From an uncultured beta proteobacterium (GTDB lineage Bacteria; Pseudomonadota; Gammaproteobacteria; Burkholderiales; Burkholderiaceae_C): a stretch of 39,566 nucleotides of DNA. Under the pieces are notes generated by a model, which had not been told where the DNA came from, did not search any database, and was given only the letters and a program-made list of their open reading frames with translations. The DNA is taken from contig CAIPGC010000157.1 in assembly GCA_903864505.1 (NCBI GenBank), forward strand, positions 1-39,566, read 5' to 3'. Position 1 is the first letter of the stretch. Each line of letters begins with the position of its first letter. This document shows, in pieces, positions 16,193 to 25,417 of the stretch. The translations under genes were made by a program, and so were the position numbers.

Positions 16193-16852
16193 ATGTTGCG
16201 ACTTCTTGTGCTGGCCCTGCTCCTGGCGAACGGCATTTTCTTTGCATGGAGTGAGGGGTTATTGCGGGCCTACGGCCTGGGTCCGACGCAGCAGCGTGAA
16301 CCGCAGCGCACCAAGCAACAACTCAAGCCGGATGCCATCCGGCTGCTTACACCCGCTGAAATCAAGCGGATAGAGGCGCAACTGCAAGCTGATCTTGCGC
16401 CGCGGGAATGTCTGCAGTCCGGCCCGTTTGACGAGGGGCAGTCGGCGGTGCTGCGCCGCGCACTGGAGTCGACACTGGGCAGCAGTGGCTGGCAACTTGA
16501 CCCGGTAGTGATACCGGCGCGCTGGATCATTTACATGGGCAAGTTTGCCAACCCTGAAGCGGTTGTAAAGAAGCGTGGGGAACTACTGGCCATGAACATT
16601 ACGCCGCAAACGCTGACCAACCCTACACTGGAGTTGGGTTTGTCGCTGGGGGTCTACGAAACGCAGGCTGCGGCGACCGTTGAGCTAAACAAGCTGACGC
16701 TGCGTGGCATCCGTACAGCGAGGGTAGTACAGGAAAGGCTTGAAAGCAGCATGGCCCAGCTGCGGTTGTCGGCAGTGACAGAGTCTGTGAAAACGCATTT
16801 GAATGAACTCAAGCCGGCGCTGGCAGGCAAGCCACTGACAAGCTGCAACTGA
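16193..16852 (+). CDS. SPOR-type membrane-anchored protein
   Basis: This 219-residue protein starts with an uncleaved hydrophobic N-terminus (MLRLLVLALLLANGIFFAWS) that is likely an inner-membrane anchor or signal. The central and C-terminal part (about 75-190) resembles a SPOR fold, with a CLQSGPF beginning, a WIIYMGKFANPEAVVKKRGEL stretch and LSLGVYETQAAA. SPOR domains bind denuded septal peptidoglycan glycans. It follows birA by 15 bases and is probably co-transcribed. The assignment rests on these short patterns, so the function is tentative. Confidence 0.7.
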   Translation: MLRLLVLALLLANGIFFAWSEGLLRAYGLGPTQQREPQRTKQQLKPDAIRLLTPAEIKRIEAQLQADLAPRECLQSGPFDEGQSAVLRRALESTLGSSGWQLDPVVIPARWIIYMGKFANPEAVVKKRGELLAMNITPQTLTNPTLELGLSLGVYETQAAATVELNKLTLRGIRTARVVQERLESSMAQLRLSAVTESVKTHLNELKPALAGKPLTSCN

Positions 16853-16865
16853 GTCGGCGCAGGGC

Positions 16866-16884
16866 GTTCAGTCGGGCACTGAAC
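16866..16884. terminator. hairpin between convergent SPOR and kinase genes
   Basis: GTTCAGT and ACTGAAC form a perfect 7-bp stem around CGGGC and overlap the stop region of the convergent sensor kinase. No T-run follows, so it may be a bidirectional terminator of weak type or only a 3'-end stabiliser. Confidence 0.35.
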
Positions 16885-18313
16885 GGTTGGAAAAGCGAAC
16901 GGTAAAACAGGTGCCAGGGGGTGTCTGCCCGGGGCGGTTGTCATCCACGGTGACGCTGGCGTTGTGCTGGCGCGCAATTTCCAGCACGATGGGCAAGCCC
17001 AGTCCCGAGCCATCAGCCTCGGTTCCCAGGACGCGGTAAAACGGTTGAAAAATCAATTCGCGCTCGGCAGCCGGGATGCCAAGACCCGAGTCTTCCACCT
17101 GCACCACCAGTACCCGGCTGAACGGGTCGCTCAGCACGCGGGCGGTGATCACGGCCGGCTTCTCTGCGCTTGAGGGGGTGTAGTTGATGGCGTTGTCCAC
17201 CAGGTTGCGCACCATTTCCTTGAGCAGCGTGGCATTGCCTTGCAGCGTGACACCGTCGGTGTCCGGTTGCGCGCCCTCGTATCCCACGTCGATGTGTTTT
17301 TCCATGGCGCGAGGAACGCAGTCGCGAATCACGTCCATCGTCAGGCGCGCCAGATCGCAGCTTTGGTGGAGCATGACGGTTCCACTGCTTTCTGCGCGCG
17401 CCAGCGCGAGCAACTGGTTGACGGTATGCGTGGCGCGAATGCTGGAGCGGCCGATTTGTCTTAAGGATTGTTTGAGATCCTCGGCATTGGCGCCTTCGCG
17501 CTGCGCCAGGTCCGCTTGCATGCGCAGTCCTGCCAATGGCGTCTTAAGCTGGTGTGCAGCGTCTGCAAGAAATCGCTTTTGGGTGGAAATCGAATCTTTC
17601 AGTCGTAGCAGCAGGTCATTGACGGAAGACACCAGCGGTGCCACTTCCATGGGCACGGCGTCGACGTCGAGCGGACTCAGGTCGTCCGGGCTGCGCGCGC
17701 GAATGCGCTCTTCCAGATGGCTGAGCGGCTTGATGGCTTGCACCAGCGCCAGCCATACCAGCAGCACCGCCAGCGGCAGGATGACGAACTGCGGAAGCAT
17801 GACGCCCTTGACAATTTCGGTGGCCAATACCGAACGCTTGTCCATCGTTTCTGCCACCTGTACCAACGCGGGTTTGCTGTCGGGTATTTCCAGCTTGACC
17901 CAGGTGTAGGCCACTTTGACACCGGTGCCATGGTATTCATCGTCACGAATTCGGACTTCACCTGCCACCACCCTTTCATCATCGGGCGGCTGCGGAAGGT
18001 CCTTGTCACCGCTGAGGTATTCGCCACGGGGACCCATCACCTGGTAGTAGACATTGTCGGAGTCATCGGCCCGTAGCAACTCGCGCGCCGGAAGCGGCAG
18101 GACAAATTGCGCATGCGATTTGTTGACGGTAATAAGTTGGGCCAGGGCATTGGCGTTGAACTCCAGTGCCCGGTCAAAAGGCTTGCCGGCAATCCCTTGG
18201 GCCACCAGCCACGTCAGCACCAAACTGACTGGCCACAGCAGCAGCAACGGCGTAAGCATCCAGTCCAGGATCTCCCCGAACAGGCTGCGTTGCTCGTGCT
18301 GGAAAATTTTCAC
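16868..18313 (-). CDS. sensor histidine kinase, TctE/QseC-like
   Basis: A 481-residue membrane kinase. The first transmembrane helix is at about 19-40, a 2CSK_N-type periplasmic sensor at about 45-165, the second helix at 172-192, then HAMP, HisKA with H254 in LADAAHQLKTPLAGL, and a HATPase with MVRNLVDNAINYTP and a DSGLGIP box. The start overlaps the stop of the OmpR-type regulator gene by 4 bases, so the two are one operon and a cognate pair. The input is unknown: no tricarboxylate transporter genes that would support a TctE role are nearby. Confidence 0.92.
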   Translation of the reverse strand: MKIFQHEQRSLFGEILDWMLTPLLLLWPVSLVLTWLVAQGIAGKPFDRALEFNANALAQLITVNKSHAQFVLPLPARELLRADDSDNVYYQVMGPRGEYLSGDKDLPQPPDDERVVAGEVRIRDDEYHGTGVKVAYTWVKLEIPDSKPALVQVAETMDKRSVLATEIVKGVMLPQFVILPLAVLLVWLALVQAIKPLSHLEERIRARSPDDLSPLDVDAVPMEVAPLVSSVNDLLLRLKDSISTQKRFLADAAHQLKTPLAGLRMQADLAQREGANAEDLKQSLRQIGRSSIRATHTVNQLLALARAESSGTVMLHQSCDLARLTMDVIRDCVPRAMEKHIDVGYEGAQPDTDGVTLQGNATLLKEMVRNLVDNAINYTPSSAEKPAVITARVLSDPFSRVLVVQVEDSGLGIPAAERELIFQPFYRVLGTEADGSGLGLPIVLEIARQHNASVTVDDNRPGQTPPGTCFTVRFSNRSVPD

Positions 18314-18984
18314 CCGGGTATTTTCTCCAGGCAGTAGCCTAGACCGCGCACGGTGGCGATCCGAATCGGGCCCTTTTCAATTTTCTTGCGCAGGCGGTGG
18401 ATGTATACCTCGATGGCGTTGTTGCTGACCTCTTCACCCCACTCGCAAAGGCGCTCTACCAACTGGTCTTTGCTCACCAGTCGCCCGGCGCGCTGCAGCA
18501 GCACTTCCAGCAAGCCCAATTCACGCGCCGAGAGCTCCACCATCTTGCCGTCTATGGTTGCCACCCGTCCGGCCTGGTCGTAGATCAGGGGCCCGTGCTT
18601 GATGGTGCTGCTCGATGCGCCCATACCCCGGCGCACCAGAGCACGCACACGGGCCTCAAGCTCTTGCAGGCTGAAGGGCTTGGCCATGTAGTCGTCGGCA
18701 CCGTAGTCGAGCCCCTTGACGCGCTCCTCCACGCTGTCGGCTGCAGTGAGGATCAGTACTGGCAAAGAAGAACCTCGACCGCGTAGCTTCTTGAGCACTT
18801 CCAGCCCATGCATCTTGGGCAAGCCCAGGTCAAGAATCAGCAAATCAAACTCGGTATTGGTCATCAGAGCCGCGTCGGCCTCGGTGCCGCTGGCTACATG
18901 GTCTACTGCGGCACCTGCGCCACGCAGTGCGCGCAGTAACCCGTCGGCCAGCACCTGGTCGTCTTCAGCGATCAATATCCGCAT
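18310..18984 (-). CDS. OmpR-family response regulator
   Basis: A 224-residue regulator with a receiver (E7/D8/D9, phospho-acceptor D52 in LLILDLGLPK, K102 in DYMAKPF) and a winged-helix output domain (about 125-222, ending TVRGLGYCLEK). I chose the ATG at 18984 (MRILIAEDD) because AGGAGA precedes it at good spacing and receivers start there; the open frame upstream to 19113 has no family resemblance. It is paired by overlap with the TctE/QseC-like kinase. Confidence 0.93.
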   Translation of the reverse strand: MRILIAEDDQVLADGLLRALRGAGAAVDHVASGTEADAALMTNTEFDLLILDLGLPKMHGLEVLKKLRGRGSSLPVLILTAADSVEERVKGLDYGADDYMAKPFSLQELEARVRALVRRGMGASSSTIKHGPLIYDQAGRVATIDGKMVELSARELGLLEVLLQRAGRLVSKDQLVERLCEWGEEVSNNAIEVYIHRLRKKIEKGPIRIATVRGLGYCLEKIPG

Positions 18985-19084
18985 GCGTGTCTCCTGGTTA
19001 TGAACGCCAGTCCGTTGATGCCGTGGGCAATTGCAAATGGCATCGGGCGTTTGCTGGCATTCTAGGCGCGCCCGGTCCGGGATG

Positions 19085-19573
19085 TCACTGGCTGCTGTAG
19101 GCTTCCAGGCCAAGGGCGATCACGGCCACCACTTCGTCTCCAATGGCTGCGCGCATTTCGGCTTCGGCCTGGGCCACAGCCTCCCGGTAGGCTTGTAGCC
19201 AGGCCAGTCCGACGGGCGTAAATTGCACCTGACGCGCACGGGCGTCGCGCAGATCGGCAGCGCGGGTCACCATGCCCCACGCCTCGCACTGATTGACCAG
19301 TGCGCCCATGGCCTGCTTGGTCATGCCCGCCCGCTGGGCCAACTCTGTCAGGCGAGAACCTTGCGCGGACAAGTGCCGTGTGATGTGCAGGTGTGCGGCT
19401 CCCACTTGCCCGCGTGCAGCCAGGTTGGATAGTCCCAAGGGCACTGCGGGGTGGTGGGTCATGAGTGTCATTACCCGCGCTTCAAAGCGCTCCAGTGCCA
19501 GACGCAGCCAGTGGCAAAGGTGGCTTTGGTGTGGTGGGCCAGGGTCGGGCGAAGTGAAGGCCATATCGAGCAT
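19085..19573 (-). CDS. MarR-family transcriptional regulator
   Basis: A winged-helix regulator, 162 residues from the ATG at 19573. The HTH region reads LTELAQRAGMTKQAMGALVNQ, followed by the wing (RAADLRDARARQVQFTPVG). The open frame extends to a TTG at 19621 with an ATG at 19615, but that extension is AT-rich and looks like regulatory DNA, and no start has a clear ribosome site, so the start is uncertain. The gene is divergent from recA, so the two LexA-type boxes in between could affect both. The ligand and targets are unknown. Confidence 0.8.
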   Translation of the reverse strand: MLDMAFTSPDPGPPHQSHLCHWLRLALERFEARVMTLMTHHPAVPLGLSNLAARGQVGAAHLHITRHLSAQGSRLTELAQRAGMTKQAMGALVNQCEAWGMVTRAADLRDARARQVQFTPVGLAWLQAYREAVAQAEAEMRAAIGDEVVAVIALGLEAYSSQ

Positions 19574-19638
19574 GTCAAATAGTAATGCAAACTGACTAAA
19601 AAATGTGTTTACCATTTTCAATCATGTGCGTTAAACTA

Positions 19639-19654
19639 CTGTTCACACATCCAG
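19639..19654. promoter_or_regulatory. putative LexA (SOS) box 1
   Basis: CTGTTCACACATCCAG matches the CTG-N10-CAG core of the proteobacterial SOS box. It lies 60 bases upstream of the recA ATG and next to a better box. Confidence 0.5.
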
Positions 19655-19655
19655 C

Positions 19656-19671
19656 CTGTGATTCCAAACAG
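19656..19671. promoter_or_regulatory. putative LexA (SOS) box 2
   Basis: CTGTGATTCCAAACAG matches CTGT-N8-ACAG exactly. It lies 42 bases upstream of the recA start, the expected place for LexA repression of recA. Confidence 0.75.
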
Positions 19672-19713
19672 ACAATTGAGCAACCTAATTGATTGATATT
19701 TAAGGAGATTTTT

Positions 19714-20802
<1,089 letters not shown>

Positions 20803-20851
20803 ATGGCTATAGCCTTCGTGAATGCGGCGCAAGCAGCTATCAAAAGGATAG
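20803..20851. repeat. Comamonadaceae-type short intergenic repeat
   Basis: Immediately after the recA stop is ATGGCTATAGCC (containing the palindrome GGCTATAGCC), then GGCGCAAGCAGCTATC and the hairpin CTATC-AAAAG-GATAG at 20837-20851. This arrangement resembles a dispersed intergenic repeat that I recall from Comamonadaceae genomes; I cannot confirm copy number from one window. It fills most of the recA-recX spacer. Confidence 0.5.
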
Positions 20852-20883
20852 TGAATTGGCGCAACCAACGCCGACGCTAGGAG

Positions 20884-21333
20884 ATGGTCACCCCAGCAAT
20901 ATCGCTCACCGGGCGGGCCCTGCGCCTGCTCAGTGCACGCGAGCATTCACGCGCTGAGTTGGAGTGCAAGCTGGCCCGGTTTGAAGAAGAGCCAGGCGCA
21001 CTGGAAAAAGTGCTGGATGCCCTGCTGGCCAAGGGCTTCATCAACGAAGGTAGGGTGGTGGATTCGGTATTGCACCGCCGAGCCACCAAGCTTGGTGCTT
21101 CTCGCATCAAGCAGGAATTGCAAGCCAGGGGAATCGAACCGGAGGTGATTGCCCAGACTGTCAGCGCTTTGCGCGCCACCGAATTCGAGCGCGCAAGGGA
21201 CATCTGGCGCAAGAAGTTCGGCGTCCATCCGCACGACGCGGCAGAACGCGCCAAACAAATGCGCTTTCTGGCCAGTCGAGGCTTTGGCGGTGACACTATC
21301 CACCGGGTGGTGCAGGGAACGGATGATTTGTGA
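20884..21333 (+). CDS. recX: RecA regulatory protein RecX
   Basis: This 149-residue RecX begins LTGRALRLLSAREHSRAELECKL, the family's N-terminal helical repeat, and continues with KGFINEGRVVDSVLHRRATKLGASRIKQEL and a third repeat ending MRFLASRGFGGDTI. It caps RecA filaments and inhibits their growth. The ATG at 20884 directly abuts AGGAG (20879-20883) with no spacer, which is too close for efficient initiation and may keep RecX low relative to RecA. The stop is 2 bases from that of the convergent argC. Confidence 0.93.
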   Translation: MVTPAISLTGRALRLLSAREHSRAELECKLARFEEEPGALEKVLDALLAKGFINEGRVVDSVLHRRATKLGASRIKQELQARGIEPEVIAQTVSALRATEFERARDIWRKKFGVHPHDAAERAKQMRFLASRGFGGDTIHRVVQGTDDL

Positions 21334-21335
21334 GG

Positions 21336-22259
21336 CTACAGCCCAAGCATCAACCGCAAATTCTGGACCGCAGAGCCACTTGCGCCCTTGCCCAGGTTGT
21401 CCAGACGCGCAACGAGCACGGCCTGACGCGCCGCTTCGCTGGCAAACACCCGTAGCTCCATCTTGTTGGTATTGACCAATGCTACTGCGTCGAGCTTGTC
21501 ATTGGGTGTTACCGGCTCAACAGTAACCCACGTACTTGTGGCGTAGTGATTCTGAAGTGCCTGCTGGAGGTCATGCGCGGTGGGCTTGCCGGGCAACATG
21601 TCCAGATGCAGCGGCAACTGCACCAGCATGCCCTGCGGGAAATTTCCCACGGCTGGGAGAAGAAGTGGACGACGGGTCAATCCCGTGTACCGCATGATTT
21701 CCGGAATGTGCTTGTGTCTCAGTCCCAGGGCGTAAAGCTCGAACGGCGCTGCGCTACCCGATTCATGGGCTTCGATCATGCTGCGACCGCCCCCCGTATA
21801 CCCGCTCACCGCGGGCAGACACACCGGGAAGTCCGCTGGAATCAGCCCGCCATCGACCAGCGGCCGGATCAGCGCAATGGCCCCCGTGGCGTAACAGCCG
21901 CCATTGGTGACGCGTCGCGCCGCAACGATCGCCTCACGCTGGGTGGCGCAAAGCTCAGGAAAACCATAGACCCAGTCGGGTGCGATGCGATGTGCCGTGG
22001 ACGCGTCGATGACCTTGGGCCCGACGCCACCGTTTTCCAGAGTAAAGGCATCAATCATCGCGACCGATTCAACCGCCGCATCGTCGTGTAGACACAGCAC
22101 AACCAGGTCGGCCTGTGCCATCAGACTGCGCTTGACCCGCGCGTCCTTGCGCAAATCCGGTGCAATGCTGAGCAGTTCCAGCTCTGGCATGGTTTGCAGC
22201 CGTTCGCGGATTTGGAGACCTGTGGTACCCGCCTCGCCATCGATAAAAATTTTCTTCAT
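21336..22259 (-). CDS. argC: N-acetyl-gamma-glutamyl-phosphate reductase (type 2)
   Basis: This 307-residue enzyme of arginine synthesis starts [20 protein letters not shown], a Rossmann dinucleotide-binding start with GxxGxxG-type spacing. Its catalytic Cys is C122 in [12 protein letters not shown]. Its length and sequence fit the short type 2 ArgC rather than the longer E. coli form. It reduces N-acetylglutamyl phosphate to the semialdehyde with NADPH. I chose the ATG at 22259 because it opens directly on the fold; the upstream open frame to 22385 overlaps the sucC promoter region. It is monocistronic here, between recX and sucC. Confidence 0.93.
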   Translation of the reverse strand: MKKIFIDGEAGTTGLQIRERLQTMPELELLSIAPDLRKDARVKRSLMAQADLVVLCLHDDAAVESVAMIDAFTLENGGVGPKVIDASTAHRIAPDWVYGFPELCATQREAIVAARRVTNGGCYATGAIALIRPLVDGGLIPADFPVCLPAVSGYTGGGRSMIEAHESGSAAPFELYALGLRHKHIPEIMRYTGLTRRPLLLPAVGNFPQGMLVQLPLHLDMLPGKPTAHDLQQALQNHYATSTWVTVEPVTPNDKLDAVALVNTNKMELRVFASEAARQAVLVARLDNLGKGASGSAVQNLRLMLGL

Positions 22260-22266
22260 GCTCAGG

Positions 22267-22284
22267 GGCGCGCTATAGAGCGCC
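22267..22284. promoter_or_regulatory. 18-bp near-perfect palindrome just upstream of argC
   Basis: GGCGCGCTATAGAGCGCC is palindromic except for one mismatched pair and lies 7 bases before the argC start codon. It could be an operator or an mRNA hairpin over the ribosome site, which is otherwise weak. Confidence 0.3.
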
Positions 22285-22417
22285 GCAGTTGTAAGGCTCA
22301 CACAAGCTTTGTGCGCTGCCACATGATACATTTCTACGTTGATGTGTCCAGTGCCATGCGCTTCACGGATTTCGTGCCGCGCCATGGTGAAATTTGTCCA
22401 GTCCAGAGAGAGACGTC

Positions 22418-23581
22418 ATGAAGATTCACGAGTACCAAGGCAAGGAAATCTTGCGTCAATTCGGCGTACCAGTGCCTCGCGGCATTCCCGCCTTTACGGT
22501 TCAGGAAGCGGTGGAAGCCGCGCAGAAACTGGGCGGCCCGGTATGGGTTGTCAAAGCGCAGATCCACGCCGGAGGCCGCGGCAAGGGTGGCGGTGTCAAG
22601 GTCGCCAAAACCATCGAAGATGTCAAGCGCATCGCTGGCGAAATCCTGGGCATGCAGCTCAAGACGCACCAGACCGGCCCCGATGGGCAAAAAGTGCGCC
22701 GGCTCTACATCGAAGACGGCGCCGATATCCAGAAGGAATACTACGTCTCTGTGGTGACGGATCGGGATTCCCAGAAGCTTGCATTCATCGCCTCCAGTGA
22801 AGGCGGCATGGACATTGAAGAGGTGGCTCATTCCCACCCCGAGAAAATCATCAAGGTGTTTGTGAACCCGTTGACGGGACTTACCGACGCGCAGGCCAAG
22901 GAAATTGCAGACGGCATTGGCATGCCCGCCGACTCCACGGCCCAGGCCACGGACGTGTTCCAGAAGCTTTACAAGTGCTACATGGATACCGATGCGTCGC
23001 TGGTGGAAATCAATCCGCTCAACCGCGACGGCAAGGGCAACGTGATTGCACTGGACGCCAAGTTCAACTTTGACGCCAACGCACTGTTCCGTCACCCCGA
23101 AATCGTGGCCTACCGCGATCTGGATGAGGAAGATCCGGCGGAAGTGGAAGCCAGCAAGTTTGACCTGGCATACATCAGCCTGGATGGCAACATCGGCTGC
23201 CTGGTCAATGGCGCAGGCCTGGCCATGGCCACCATGGACACCATCAAGCTGTTTGGTGCCGAGCCTGCCAACTTTCTGGACGTGGGCGGCGGTGCTACCC
23301 CGGAGAAGGTGACGGAAGCGTTCAAGATCATGCTGAAAAACCCCAAAGTGAAGGCTATTTTGGTGAACATCTTTGGTGGCATCATGAAGTGCGACACCAT
23401 TGCGACCGGCGTGATCACCGCTTGCAGGGCCACCAACCTGAACGTGCCACTGGTCGTGCGCATGAAGGGTACCAATGAAGACTTGGGTAAGAAGATGCTG
23501 AAGGAAAGCGGCTTGCCCATCATTTCCGTGGACACCATGGCAGAGGCCGCACAAGCGGCTGTTAAAGCGGTGAAAGGTTAA
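22418..23581 (+). CDS. sucC: succinyl-CoA synthetase beta subunit
   Basis: A 387-residue ADP-forming succinate-CoA ligase beta chain. It starts [12 protein letters not shown], has the ATP-grasp region with [15 protein letters not shown], and the C-terminal flavodoxin-like part with [10 protein letters not shown]. With SucD it makes ATP and succinate from succinyl-CoA in the TCA cycle. I chose the ATG at 22418 because the family begins there; an earlier in-frame start at 22394 would add eight unrelated residues. sucD follows after 4 bases. Confidence 0.96.
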   Translation: MKIHEYQGKEILRQFGVPVPRGIPAFTVQEAVEAAQKLGGPVWVVKAQIHAGGRGKGGGVKVAKTIEDVKRIAGEILGMQLKTHQTGPDGQKVRRLYIEDGADIQKEYYVSVVTDRDSQKLAFIASSEGGMDIEEVAHSHPEKIIKVFVNPLTGLTDAQAKEIADGIGMPADSTAQATDVFQKLYKCYMDTDASLVEINPLNRDGKGNVIALDAKFNFDANALFRHPEIVAYRDLDEEDPAEVEASKFDLAYISLDGNIGCLVNGAGLAMATMDTIKLFGAEPANFLDVGGGATPEKVTEAFKIMLKNPKVKAILVNIFGGIMKCDTIATGVITACRATNLNVPLVVRMKGTNEDLGKKMLKESGLPIISVDTMAEAAQAAVKAVKG

Positions 23582-23585
23582 GAAA

Positions 23586-24479
23586 ATGTCGATCTATATC
23601 AATAAAGACACCAAGGTCATCACCCAGGGCATTACCGGCAAGACGGGCCAGTTTCACACCGAAAAATGCCAGGAATATGCCAACGGCAAGAACTGTTTTG
23701 TTGCGGGCGTGAACCCCAAGAAGGCGGGTGAGTCCATCTTTAATATTCCAATTTTTGCGTCTGTCAAAGATGCCGCCGCTAACACCGGTGCAACGGTGTC
23801 TGTCATTTATGTGCCACCCGCGGGTGCTGCAGCCGCAATCTGGGAAGCGGTCGAGGCCGATCTGGATCTCACGATTTGCATTACCGAAGGCATCCCGGTG
23901 CGCGACATGTTGGAAGTACGTAACCGCATGAAGGCGAAGGAAGCCGCGGGTGGCAAGAAGACATTGCTGCTTGGCCCCAACTGCCCGGGCCTGATCACTC
24001 CTGAAGAAATCAAGATCGGGATCATGCCCGGCCACATCCACCGCAAGGGACGCATTGGCGTGGTCAGTCGTTCTGGCACGCTGACTTACGAAGCCGTAGC
24101 CCAGTTAACCGAAATCGGGCTGGGTCAGTCCAGTGCGGTTGGTATTGGCGGTGATCCCATTAACGGTCTGAAGCACATCGATGTGATGCGCGCCTTTAAT
24201 GACGATCCAGATACCGATGCGGTCATTATGATTGGCGAAATCGGTGGACCCGACGAAGCCGAAGCTGCGCGCTGGTGCAAGCTCAACATGAAGAAGCCTA
24301 TCGTGGGTTTCATTGCCGGTGTCACGGCACCTGCTGGCAAACGCATGGGCCACGCCGGTGCATTGATCTCCGGTGGTGCGGACACGGCAGACGCTAAACT
24401 CGCTGTGATGGAGGAATGTGGTTTTAAGGTTACACGCAATCCGTCAGAAATGGCCAAACTGTTGAAAGCCATGCTCTAA
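23586..24479 (+). CDS. sucD: succinyl-CoA synthetase alpha subunit
   Basis: A 297-residue alpha chain with the CoA-binding N-terminus (ITQGITGKTGQFH), LGPNCPGLI, and the phospho-histidine loop GHAGALIS with H256. It pairs with SucC, 4 bases upstream, and the genes form a two-gene operon. Length and motifs are normal. Confidence 0.96.
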   Translation: MSIYINKDTKVITQGITGKTGQFHTEKCQEYANGKNCFVAGVNPKKAGESIFNIPIFASVKDAAANTGATVSVIYVPPAGAAAAIWEAVEADLDLTICITEGIPVRDMLEVRNRMKAKEAAGGKKTLLLGPNCPGLITPEEIKIGIMPGHIHRKGRIGVVSRSGTLTYEAVAQLTEIGLGQSSAVGIGGDPINGLKHIDVMRAFNDDPDTDAVIMIGEIGGPDEAEAARWCKLNMKKPIVGFIAGVTAPAGKRMGHAGALISGGADTADAKLAVMEECGFKVTRNPSEMAKLLKAML

Positions 24480-24494
24480 CAAGGCGGGAAAATA

Positions 24495-24580
24495 ACGGCT
24501 GCAATGCCGTCGCGGTACAGCCGGTCATGCCGGCAGTTTCTTGAAGAAGCGCTCCGAACGTGCTGTTGGGGGCGCTTCTT
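24495..24580 (+). promoter_or_regulatory. structured leader upstream of the TerC gene (three hairpins)
   Basis: Three inverted repeats follow each other: ACGGC/GCCGT (24495-24510), GCCGG/CCGGC (24520-24534), and a 12-bp stem with one G-U pair (24544-24555 with 24569-24580, core AAGAAGCGC/GCGCTTCTT, 13-base loop). No T-run follows the last one and the TerC start codon is 27 bases further on. It may end sucCD transcripts or be a cis-regulatory leader. I do not see the yybP-ykoY manganese riboswitch core. Confidence 0.45.
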
Positions 24581-24606
24581 GCATTCAACTTGTGGAGAAT
24601 CGTCAG

Positions 24607-25305
24607 ATGGAATTGTTGCAAAGTACAGACTTCTGGATAGGCCTGCTCAAGATCATCTGGATCAACATCATTCTGTCGGGTGACAATGCGGTTGTGATAG
24701 CGCTCGCCGCGCGCTCATTGCCGCCGGAGCAGCAAAGGAAAGCCATTTTGTTCGGATCAGGGGCTGCGGTCGTCCTGCGTATCGCACTCACATGGTTTGC
24801 GGTCATACTGCTACAGCTTTCCTATCTGCAAGTTGTGGGTGGGCTGCTGTTGTTATGGATTGGGGTGCAGTTGTTGGGCGATGAAGAGGACGGCGGGGAC
24901 GAGGCCAAGGAAGTGGGCTCGATGATGGCGGCAGTGCGCACTATCCTGATCGCCGACCTGATTATGAGCATGGATAACGTAATCGCGGTGGCAGCTGCTG
25001 CCAAGGGAAACACCACGCTGCTGATTCTTGGATTGGCGATCAGCATTCCTCTGGTGATTTTTGGGAGCACCTTGATGATCAAGCTGATGGAGCGGTTTCC
25101 GATCATTGTGTTGTTGGGGGCGGCCTTGATTGGTTGGGTTGGCGGCGAGACCATGGTCAGCGATGTGGCTCTGAAAGAATTGGTAGAGGGCAATCCCTGG
25201 ATGCACTACACGGGTGCCGCGCTTGGCGCGATAGTGGTGGTTGCGGTTGGAAAGTACTTGCAAAAACGCCATGTACATTCGTCCGATGGAACGCCATCGC
25301 TTTAA
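24607..25305 (+). CDS. TerC/YjbE-family integral membrane protein
   Basis: This 232-residue protein has about seven membrane helices and the two family motifs with buried acidic residues: LSGDNAVVIALAARSLP (24-40) and DLIMSMDNVIAVAAAA (117-132). The TerC superfamily includes metal (manganese) exporters and partners of exported-metalloprotein loading; the YjbE-type subfamily is the best fit. I chose the ATG at 24607 (MELLQSTDFWIGL). The C-terminus is a short cytoplasmic tail. It lies 127 bases after sucD behind a structured leader. Confidence 0.85.
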   Translation: MELLQSTDFWIGLLKIIWINIILSGDNAVVIALAARSLPPEQQRKAILFGSGAAVVLRIALTWFAVILLQLSYLQVVGGLLLLWIGVQLLGDEEDGGDEAKEVGSMMAAVRTILIADLIMSMDNVIAVAAAAKGNTTLLILGLAISIPLVIFGSTLMIKLMERFPIIVLLGAALIGWVGGETMVSDVALKELVEGNPWMHYTGAALGAIVVVAVGKYLQKRHVHSSDGTPSL

Positions 25306-25333
25306 ATATGTGAACAAGTCCCTTGTCGCGGGT

Positions 25334-25368
25334 AGCCGCATCTGCTAACGTCCTCGTCTGGTGCGGCT
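25334..25368. terminator. inverted repeat between TerC gene and kinase operon
   Basis: AGCCGCA (25334-25340) and TGCGGCT (25362-25368) form a 7-bp stem with a 21-base loop, 29 bases after the TerC gene stop. There is no strong T-run. It is the only visible boundary between the two transcription units. Confidence 0.35.
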
Positions 25369-25417
25369 TCGCGGCGTTTCAGAATGTGTTTTACATCGGA
25401 GGTTTTTGAGGTGGTGA

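Noticed and set aside
24480-24606. yybP-ykoY manganese riboswitch before the TerC gene
   Set aside because: I could not find its conserved core by eye; only three simple hairpins are visible.
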